Below, piece by piece: positions 10,028 through 18,100 of a stretch of DNA of 64,000 bases. The number at the start of each line of letters is the position of its first letter. Position 1 is the first letter of the stretch. The DNA is taken from assembly GCA_003326205.1 (NCBI GenBank), contig LWTK01000084.1, forward strand, positions 124,001-188,000. Reading direction: 5' to 3'. The translations under genes were made by a program, and so were the position numbers. This stretch comes from Nostoc sp. ATCC 43529 (lineage in GTDB: Bacteria > Cyanobacteriota > Cyanobacteriia > Cyanobacteriales > Nostocaceae). The notes under the pieces are model-generated. The model worked only from the letters and a program-made list of their open reading frames with translations, was not told where the DNA came from and made no database searches.

Positions 10028-10812
10028 ACTTGCTGACTTAATAGTTAGATATTTTACTCCCTTAGTTATAATACCTCGACTTTAATTTTTTGCTTTGTTA
10101 GACATAAATGGTATTTCTCAATACTGTTATTCTTCATAATACTTGATAAGTTTCCTCTTATGTAATCTACTAGACAAATTCGTATCAACTTTACATGCAA
10201 TAAATATTTGGGGTTCTCTATACAAATAAAAGCATCTTGGCTATCGCTGCATTTATTGGCTCTATCTACTAAATAGGGAGTAGCCTTTTTCCGCCTATCG
10301 ATAGATATTCAACCCTTTATGCTTATGAGATGCTTTTATACAAATAAGAATATCCCGAAATTAACCTCCCATCATTGTAATTTGTATTATCAGGGTAACT
10401 TGCCATCGGGAATGCATAACCCCAACACCAGGTTTTCGTTTTATCCAGTGACTTCCGCTACCTAAACATTAAAAATATTTAGAAAGATATATGAAGATTT
10501 AAGAAATCTGGATAATTAGCTGAGATTTTTATATTTGTTTAAGTTGAGAAAGTTTGAGGGGGTTTGACATATTTGGTAATTAAGAAAAAAATGAAGAATA
10601 TATCTGTTGTCAACCTGAAAATTAAGTTTTGTTGGGTGCGAAGGCCAGTTAAGTCATAGCCTGTATCTAACTGTAACCCTTAGTTAGTAGGTACATGACA
10701 ATTTTTATTCCTGAAGATAAATTAGCATTAGCTTGTATTTGGCTATATAAACGGGTGCATTCGTCCCTTAGGGAAAACTACCAAGCTTCAAACGAGTGGC
10801 TGTAAGTAAATT
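10028..10812. other. 785-bp gene-free region upstream of the sigma factor gene
   Basis: No credible open frame on either strand. It separates the divergent priA and sigma factor genes and should contain both promoters. AAAAGCATCT at 10228-10237 and AGATGCTTTT at 10328-10337 form a perfect 10-bp inverted repeat 90 bases apart, each bordered by TACAAATA. The length suggests a long leader or complex control of the sigma gene. Confidence 0.5.
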
Positions 10813-11985
10813 ATGTACCAAACAAAGCAACAATCCCTAAAGGAAACTATGAATATTGTTGAATTGGGAACAATGGAAATACTGGAGAATACTGCTGATA
10901 GTGAAGAACTATTACTGGACAATTTAGATGTAGTAACTGATGAAGAGCCTCCAATTTTAGTAGAAAATCTGGAATCGGAGGAACGGGATGGAGATGAGAT
11001 GGCGGCGGCTCGTCCTTCGGGATACAATAAGACCGAACATGATGATGCTGTAGGCGCATTTTTTAAAGAAATGGCGCGCTATCCGCTGCTAAAACCCGAT
11101 GAAGAAGTGGAATTAGCACGGCGAGTTAGGTTTATTGAAGAAATTAGGGAATTACAAGCTAATTTGCTTATCAAACTAGGATATGAACCTAGCAAATTAG
11201 AAGTGGCTTCTGAGCTAGAAATGACGGAAAAGCAATTAGAAAGTCGCTTGTATCAAGGCAGGGTAGCGAAACGCAAAATGATTCGCTCGAATCTGAGATT
11301 AGTAGTTTCTATTGCGAAGCGGTATTTGAATCGGGGAGTACCTTTTCTGGATTTGATTCAGGAAGGAGCAATGGGTTTAAATCGCGCTACAGAAAAATTC
11401 GATCCAGATAAAGGATATAAGTTTTCTACCTATGCCTATTGGTGGATTAGACAAGCGATTACTAGAGCGATCGCTAATGATGCGCGAACAATCCGGCTAC
11501 CAATTCATATTGTTGAAAAACTTAACAAACTCAAAAAAGCACAACGAGAACTCAAGCAAAAACTCTGTCGTAATCCTTCTGAAGCTGAAATGGCCCAAGC
11601 GTTGGAAATTAGTGTCCAACAACTACGCCAATTACAACAATTACGCCGTCAAGCACTGTCTCTCAACCACCGCGTTGGTAAAGAAGAAGACACGGAATTG
11701 ATGGATTTGTTAGAAGATGAAGATAACCTATCTCCAGAAGCAAAAATGAACGAAAACATGATGCGTCAGGAGATTTGGGAAGTATTGGGTGATGTTTTAA
11801 CTCCACGAGAGAAAGACGTAATTTCTTTACGTTATGGTTTGACAACTAGCGAACCCTGTACTTTGGAAGAAGTTGGCAATATGTTCAATCTTTCACGTGA
11901 GCGAGTGCGACAAATTCAAAGTAAAGCTATGCGAAAATTGCGGCGTCCCCATATAGCCAAACGGTTAAAAGGTTGGTTGATCTAA
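10813..11985 (+). CDS. Group 2 RNA polymerase sigma-70 factor
   Basis: 390 residues. It directs RNA polymerase to sigma-70-type promoters. Region 1.2 is seen at about 76-105 (DAVGAFFKEMARYPLL), region 2 around SNLRLVVSIAKRYLNRG, DLIQEG and YKFSTYAYWWIRQAITRAI, region 3 in the middle, and the region 4 helix-turn-helix at TLEEVGNMFNLSRERVRQIQ. The acidic N-terminal segment of about 75 residues is poorly conserved. It is not the housekeeping SigA: the region 4 C-terminus (KLRRPHIAKRLKGWLI) and region 1.2 differ from SigA sequences, so a non-essential group 2 factor is likely. Which Sig letter it carries cannot be decided here. An internal ATG at 10849 is an alternative start. Confidence 0.9.
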   Translation: MYQTKQQSLKETMNIVELGTMEILENTADSEELLLDNLDVVTDEEPPILVENLESEERDGDEMAAARPSGYNKTEHDDAVGAFFKEMARYPLLKPDEEVELARRVRFIEEIRELQANLLIKLGYEPSKLEVASELEMTEKQLESRLYQGRVAKRKMIRSNLRLVVSIAKRYLNRGVPFLDLIQEGAMGLNRATEKFDPDKGYKFSTYAYWWIRQAITRAIANDARTIRLPIHIVEKLNKLKKAQRELKQKLCRNPSEAEMAQALEISVQQLRQLQQLRRQALSLNHRVGKEEDTELMDLLEDEDNLSPEAKMNENMMRQEIWEVLGDVLTPREKDVISLRYGLTTSEPCTLEEVGNMFNLSRERVRQIQSKAMRKLRRPHIAKRLKGWLI

Positions 11986-12232
11986 TAATTTTACCCGGCA
12001 ATCAAGACGTAATACTAAATTAGGATAAATAGAGATTCTGGGAACAGTCTTTAGTAAAGATATTGAATCCAAAGTCGCAAATCTAAAATCCCAAATTGGT
12101 ATGATACCTGACCTCATTATCTCTCATCACGAAACATTTCTTGAGCGGGGGCGATCGCCAACCACAAAAACCGGGTGTTTTGTACCTTTTTTCGGCTTTG
12201 GTTTAGTCATTAATCAGAAAAATTGCACACTT

Positions 12233-12272
12233 AACTATAGACTATGGACTATGGACTATAGACTATAAACTC
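12233..12272 (+). repeat. Heptamer tandem repeat (ACTATGG/ACTATAG type)
   Basis: About five 7-bp units of the form ACTATAG, ACTATGG, ACTATGG, ACTATAG, ACTATAA end one base before the start codon of the acetyltransferase gene. Such heptamer arrays are common in Nostocales intergenic DNA. Here the array replaces a normal ribosome-binding site. Confidence 0.75.
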
Positions 12273-12764
12273 ATGACTTCGAGTAGCAATTTGATTGTGC
12301 GTTTTGCCCAGCCAGCTGATTACAGCGTACTGTTTAACTTAATTGAAGGGCTTGCTGAGTATGAAAAGTTATCTCATGCAGTCACTGGCAATGCTGTGGC
12401 ACTGAAGGAACATTTATTTGGTTCCCACAGATATATAGAAGCAATATTAGCAGAATCTAGCGGACAAGCTGTTGGTTTTGCCCTATTTTTTCATAATTAT
12501 TCAACATTTTTAACTAAGCCAGGAATTTATTTAGAAGATTTATTTGTTTTGCCAGAATATCGTAGGCAAGGTATTGGTAAATCTCTGCTGACTAAAGTAG
12601 CCCAGATAGCCGTAGAACGCAATTGTGGGCGGTTAGAATGGAGCGTGTTGGATTGGAATGAATCAGCCCAAGCCTTTTATCGTAGCATGGGAGCTTCGAT
12701 ATTAGATGATTGGCGAATTTGTCGCGTCACAGAAGATGCACTCAATAAGTTAGGCGCTGTGTAA
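12273..12764 (+). CDS. GNAT family N-acetyltransferase (diamine/thialysine-type)
   Basis: 163 residues, the usual length for a single-domain GNAT enzyme that moves acetyl from acetyl-CoA to an amine. The acetyl-CoA-binding motif A is LFVLPEYRRQGIGKSLL, with the R/Q-x-x-G-x-G signature RRQGIG. The C-terminal motif is WNESAQAFYRSMGA. The order and the LEDLFV / LEWSVLDWN segments resemble spermidine/thialysine acetyltransferases, but the substrate is not proven. The start ATG is preceded directly by heptamer repeats with no clear Shine-Dalgarno. Confidence 0.85.
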   Translation: MTSSSNLIVRFAQPADYSVLFNLIEGLAEYEKLSHAVTGNAVALKEHLFGSHRYIEAILAESSGQAVGFALFFHNYSTFLTKPGIYLEDLFVLPEYRRQGIGKSLLTKVAQIAVERNCGRLEWSVLDWNESAQAFYRSMGASILDDWRICRVTEDALNKLGAV

Positions 12765-12942
12765 TAATTCAACAGACGAGTTCGTTTGCTCTTGGTAATG
12801 GCAAAGCCATTGTCAAGGGTGAACCAGACTTAAGAACAGCATGTTAAATATAGCAAAATGTTAAAAAAATTATAAAAACATTGATTAGCTAATATTTATT
12901 ATTTACTTTTAACCAGCTTAATTTTTAGTATAGTAAAATTCT

Positions 12943-13353
12943 ATGGCAAAAGATAGATTTCATAATATTGTCAGAAATGCTTTAGAAAAAGACGGCTGGA
13001 AAATTACTGCCGATCCTTATGAAATCAATGTCGATGATGTAGATTTTGAGATTGATTTGGCAGCAGAGCAACTTTTAGGAGCAGAGCGAGAAGGACAAAA
13101 AATAGCAGTAGAAATTAAAAGTTTTATTAGTCCATCGAATGTTTCAGAATTTCATACAGCGTTGGGACAGTTTTTAAACTATCGAGATGCATTAGATAAA
13201 ATTGAACCAGATCGTCAACTTTATTTAGCTGTTCGGTTACCTATTTTTCAAACTTTTTTTCAACGTAAATTTATTACATCGGCAATTGCTAAATATCAAT
13301 TACGATTGATGATTTATGACGTACAAGAGGAGGTTATTAGTCAATGGCTATAG
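12943..13353 (+). CDS. xisH: XisH family protein
   Basis: 136 residues. It matches the XisH family (MAKDRFHNIVRNALEKDGW, EIDLAAEQLLGAER, IAVEIKSFISPS, ALGQFLNYRDAL). XisH was named as a factor controlling excision of the fdxN DNA element in Anabaena heterocysts. Most genomes carry many copies unlinked to that element, and the fold resembles PD-(D/E)xK nucleases (E-x-K in VEIKSF). No fdxN element is visible here. It overlaps xisI by 10 bp, so the two are translated as a pair. Confidence 0.9.
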   Translation: MAKDRFHNIVRNALEKDGWKITADPYEINVDDVDFEIDLAAEQLLGAEREGQKIAVEIKSFISPSNVSEFHTALGQFLNYRDALDKIEPDRQLYLAVRLPIFQTFFQRKFITSAIAKYQLRLMIYDVQEEVISQWL

Positions 13354-13682
13354 AAAAATATCGGCAATATATTCGACATCTTCTCTCCGAACGACAAAAG
13401 CGAGCTTCGATGTCACGAAATGCTGAAGAGTATGAAGTGCAAACAATTTTTGACGAACAGCAAGACCACTATCAATTACTTTATGTTGGCTGGCGTGGAA
13501 ATAAACGCGATTTTGGTTGTATCTTACATCTTGATATTAAAGATGGTAAAATATGGATTCAACACGATGGCACAGAAGAAGGAATTGCCAATCGATTGGT
13601 TGAAATGGGAGTACCCAAACAAGATATTATTTTAGCATTCCATGAACCCTATATACGTCAGTTTACCGGGTTTGGAACTTAA
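13344..13682 (+). CDS. xisI: XisI family protein
   Basis: 112 residues, matching XisI (YRQYIRHLLSERQ, YQLLYVGWRGNKR, CILHLDIKDGKIWIQHDGTE, GVPKQDIILAFHEP). It is the usual partner of XisH, and the 10-bp overlap with the upstream gene indicates translational coupling. The genes may act as a toxin-antitoxin-like or DNA-element control pair; the true function outside fdxN excision is unknown. Confidence 0.9.
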   Translation: MAIEKYRQYIRHLLSERQKRASMSRNAEEYEVQTIFDEQQDHYQLLYVGWRGNKRDFGCILHLDIKDGKIWIQHDGTEEGIANRLVEMGVPKQDIILAFHEPYIRQFTGFGT

Positions 13683-13862
13683 GAAATATTGTAGAATTTA
13701 AAAATATATTATCTCAAGATTGATGGGTATGGTAGCCAATAATCTTTAATTAAAAATTTTAAGGCTAGTTTGACGGCTTGTCATTTGACTATAGCAGCGA
13801 CTCAACTGACAATTATGAAGGATATCCCAGCGAATCAGCTGTTATTGCAGAGGGAACACGAA

Positions 13863-14198
13863 ATGAAAAAAATTATTACAGTCATGCTGTTAGGCATAGC
13901 AATCTTCACCTTTGCCTTCAGTAGTCCAGCTTTAGCCGCAGATACTGTTAGTGGAGCTAAAGTATTTAGTGCTAATTGTGCTTCTTGTCATGCAGGCGGC
14001 AAGAATTTAGTTAAAGCTGAAAAGAGCCTGAAGAAGGACGCTTTGGAAAAGTATGGTTTGTACTCACAAGAAGCGATTATTGCTCAAGTTACAAATGGTA
14101 AAGGTGCTATGCCTGCTTTTGGCAATCGTCTAAAACCAGAGAAGATTGAAGATGTAGCAGCTTATGTGCTTTCACAAGCAGATAAAGATTGGAAGTAG
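13863..14198 (+). CDS. petJ: Cytochrome c6 precursor
   Basis: 111 residues from the ATG at 13863, chosen over an upstream in-frame ATG because it gives a clean signal peptide (MKKIITVMLLGIAIF, cleavage after ALA) and follows a GAGGG ribosome-binding site. The mature protein of about 86 residues carries heme on CASCH, with the axial Met in GKGAMPAF. Cytochrome c6 moves electrons in the thylakoid lumen from cytochrome b6f to photosystem I or cytochrome oxidase, replacing plastocyanin when copper is low. It sits alone. Confidence 0.93.
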   Translation: MKKIITVMLLGIAIFTFAFSSPALAADTVSGAKVFSANCASCHAGGKNLVKAEKSLKKDALEKYGLYSQEAIIAQVTNGKGAMPAFGNRLKPEKIEDVAAYVLSQADKDWK

Positions 14199-14502
14199 AA
14201 GTGATATCATCAGAATTGAGAATTCAGAATGGGCTGCGCTAACAGAACTCAGAATTCAGGATTAAAATAGTCTTCACATATCGCTTGAAATCTGAGTTTT
14301 TTTAGTTACACAGATTACAAAAGAGTGAGGTAGAGATAATCGTAGGAGTACAAAATATTGCACCTCTAGCGGGTACTTCATTTACCTGAAATCTGCTGTA
14401 ATTTAATTGCAAACTACCATAACTTCAAGAATTAATAATTAGCGGGGCTTTGTGTCTCGCTAATTTTATTGCTGCTGAAATTTTTATATCATCTATACTA
14501 AT

Positions 14503-14629
14503 TAGACTTCTTGCAAAAGTCCTTCTTTTTGTCTTCTTCTTTGCGCGGCAGTCGCTCATGGGGGAAACCCCCAAGACCGCGCTGCCTTGCCTTTGCGTGA
14601 GATAAAAAATTATTTATGCAAGAGGTCTA
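14503..14629. mobile_element. 127-bp MITE-like element with TAGACxTCTTGCA ends
   Basis: TAGACTTCTTGCA at 14503-14515 is the inverted match, with one mismatch, of TGCAAGAGGTCTA at 14617-14629. The inside carries a second palindrome-rich cassette (GGCAGTCGCTCATGGGGG to CAAGACCGCGCTGCC) of the kind dispersed in Nostocales genomes. No coding capacity. No clear target duplication. Confidence 0.65.
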
Positions 14630-14654
14630 TTGTCTGTAGGGACATACAGATGTA

Positions 14655-14780
14655 AGTAGAAGGACTCAATTAAACTAAAGTTCGTAGTATGGGCTTGAGC
14701 CATTAAAACGTCTGTTAAGAGCGATAAATCGCTTACTACGAACAAAGCTCCAATCTTACATTTAATTATGTCTATCTACT
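14655..14780. mobile_element. 126-bp MITE, copy 2
   Basis: Same element as at 2411-2536: equal length, four differences, all transitions. It is flanked by TA at 14653-14654 and 14781-14782, and removal restores GTAC. Such high identity suggests recent mobility. Confidence 0.85.
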
Positions 14781-15104
14781 TACCCATCTATCTCAAGATC
14801 TGTCGTATTTTTATTTGAGATGAATATCAGTACTACTGATTGTGTGGTGAGATTTATACGGAAATTTTAACTGAGATTAACATTTAATTAAGTAAAATCT
14901 CTGATATAGCAGTTGCAGAATAGTTTAGGGCATAAACTAAACGAAAAACCTTGACATCAATAGATTTTTAAGGCTTTTGTTTGTTCCCTGCTATAAATAA
15001 TTAAGTTTTCGAGCAAATTCATTACTAGATGTACGAAAACTGATATTAAGAATACGTAAAGGGGAATACTAAGGCTGAATCACAATATTAGAAATACCAC
15101 TGCA

Positions 15105-18100
15105 ATGATAGTACTATCCAACGATATACTTCCCCTGTCTGGATATCGCATCACAGAGCAAATTTATTCAGGTAGTAAAACCTTAGTTTATCGAGCTATC
15201 AGAAAACAAGACCAAAAGATAGTGGTCATCAAACTGATGCGGAATGAATATCCTACTATGCATGAAATTGCCCAATTCCGCAATCAATATACAATCACTA
15301 AAAACCTCAATTTGAAGGGGATAGTTAAGCCTCTGAACTTAGAGAATTACCGTAATGCTTATGCCCTAGTGATGGAAGAATTTAGCGGCATATCCCTCAA
15401 AGATTGGGCAAAGAGGAAAGAAAAAAATATTGTCAGTTTAGGAGAGTTTTTTCAGATTGCCATACAGATAGTATCTATTCTAGAGGAATTGCATCGCGAT
15501 CGCATCATTCACAAAGACATCAAACCCGCCAATATTCTGATTAATCCTAGTACTCTCGAAGTCAAAGTTATTGACTTCAGCATCGCTACCCTACTACCAA
15601 GAGAAATCCAATTTCTTACTAATCCTAACGTCTTAGAAGGAACATTAGCTTATATTTCCCCCGAACAAACTGGAAGAATGAACCGTGGTATTGATTACCG
15701 TAGCGATTTCTATTCCTTGGGAGTCACATTTTTTGAACTTCTTAGCGGACAATTACCCTTCACTAGTAATGACCCAATGGAGTTAGTCCATTCTCATATT
15801 GCGAAGCAACCAGACAAATTGAAAATTAAAAATTCCAAATTCACAAATGAGGAAATTCCACAGGTACTTTGCGATATTGTAATTAAATTAATGTCCAAAA
15901 ATGCCGAAGACCGCTATCAAAGTACCTATGGACTTAAGCATGATTTAGAGATGTGTTACAAGCACTGGGAAGAAACTGGTAATATTCGAATTTTTCAGTT
16001 AGCAACTAAAGATATTTCCGACCAGTTTGTGATTCCTGAAAAACTCTATGGTCGTCAAGAAGAAGTTGCAAATCTTCTTGCAGCTTTTGACCGTGTAACA
16101 CAAGGAAGAACAGAACTAGTTTTAGTTGCAGGTTTTTCTGGTATTGGTAAAACTGCGGTAGTTAATGAAGTTCATAAACCTATAGTCCGACAACGTAGTT
16201 ATTTTATTAAAGGTAAATTTGACCAGTTTCAGCGAGAAATTCCCTTATCGGCATTAGTACAAGCTTTTAGCGACTTGATTGGGCAAATTTTGATAGAAAC
16301 TGAGGCTGAAATTCAACGTTGGAAGGTGAAAATCGTTTCAGCACTAGGCGAACAAGCTCAGATAATTAGTGATGTGATTCCTGCACTAGAAGAGATTATT
16401 GGCAAACAACCAAAATTTGCTGAACTCTCTGGTAATGCTGCCCAAAATCGCTTCAATTTATTATTTAAGAGATTCATTAAGGTATTCATTAGCAAAGAAC
16501 ATCCTTTAGTAATTTTTCTGGATGATTTGCAATGGGCAGACACAACATCTTTGAAATTTATTCAATTATTAATGAGTCAAAATAATGTAGAAACTAAAAA
16601 ATCTCTTTTATCTTCTATTGAAAGTCAAGAAAATCTATGGATTCCTAACTTTGATGGAGAAAAATGGGAAGGCGATCGCACCCAGAATATCGATAATAAT
16701 GAAGGGAGTTTATTATTGATCGGTGCATACCGCGATAATGAAATTTCTGAAGCACATCCACTTTGTTTAACAATACAAGAAATCGAAAAAACAGGAGCAT
16801 CTATTAATTATATTAGTCTCCAACCATTAAATCAAAATAATTTAAATTATCTAATTGCTGATACTCTATTTTGTCAACAAGATGCAGCTGTTCCTCTGAC
16901 CCAAATGGTCTTTGCTAAAACTAAAGGTAATCCCTTCTTTGGAATTCAATTTTTGAAGTCTTTACACAAAGATAATATTATTAAATTTAATTATAATATT
17001 GGCTGTTGGGAATATAACCTTGCTGACTTGCAAATATTAGCTCTCACAGATGATGTCGTCGAATTTATGGCGCTTCAAATAGAGAAGTTACCCAGAAAAA
17101 CACAAGATGTTTTAAAATTTGCAGCTTGTATTGGCAATGAATTTGATTTAAAAACTCTTGCCATAATCAATGAAAAATCTGCGGTAGATACAGCATCCCA
17201 AATATGGAAAGCTTTATACGAAGGCCTAGTTTTACCTCAAACTGAAACTTATAAATTATTTCAAAATGCTAGCGTTTCAGTAGAAAGTTATGATAGCCAA
17301 AAACCGCAAAATTTACCGCTAAATAACTCTCTGTGCCCTCGATACAAATTTATCCACGACCGAGTGCAGCAGGCTGCTTATTCTCTCATCCCCCAAAATC
17401 AAAAAAAGCAAATTCATTTGCGAATTGGGCAACTACTATTAAAAAATATCTCAGTTGCAGAACGAGAAGAAAAGATTTTTCAGTTAGTAAATCAGTTTAA
17501 TATTGCAGTTGAAATTATCACAGATAGAACTCAACGTGATGAACTAGCTCAGATGAATCTGGTTGCTGGACGTAAAGCCATAGCCTCGACTGCTTATGTT
17601 GCTGCAACTAAGTATTTAAGTACTGGTATAGAACTACTAGCGAATGATAGTTGGCAAACAAAATATGAGCTAAGTATTGCTTTGTATGAAACAGCAGCGG
17701 AGGCTGCATATCTTAGCGGTAACTTTGAAAAAATGGAGGAATTAATAGAGATAGTATTAGCACAAGCAAAAACATTACTAGAAAAAGTAAAAGTTTATGA
17801 AATCAAAATTCAAGCTGATGGGGCACAAAACAAAGCATTAGCATCTATCAATACTTCCCTAAGCTTTTTGAAATTGTTGGGAGTGGAATTTGTAGATTCC
17901 CCAAACCAGCTTGATGTGCAATTAGCGATGGAAGAAATAACATCCAATCTAGCTGGAAAGCAGATTCAGGAATTAATTAATCTCTCAGAGATGAAGCAGC
18001 CTCAACTGTTAGCAGCTATGCGTATTTTATCTAGTACTGCTCCGGTTGCTTATCAAGTTGCTGCTGAATTGTTCTTACTTATTTGTCTCAAGCAAATAAA

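Larger units (their letters stand above)
14199..15104. other. 900-bp intergenic region with two MITE-like elements
   Basis: No credible gene. It contains a degenerate GAATTCAGAAT-type repeat (14214-14270), a 127-bp inverted-repeat element (14503-14629) and a 126-bp MITE (14655-14780). The last 320 bases are AT-rich and should hold the promoter of the kinase gene. Confidence 0.6.

Noticed and set aside
12943..13682. Possible fdxN-type excision element suggested by xisH/xisI
   Set aside because: No xisF-like recombinase, no element borders and no interrupted gene in the window. xisH/xisI pairs are common away from such elements.
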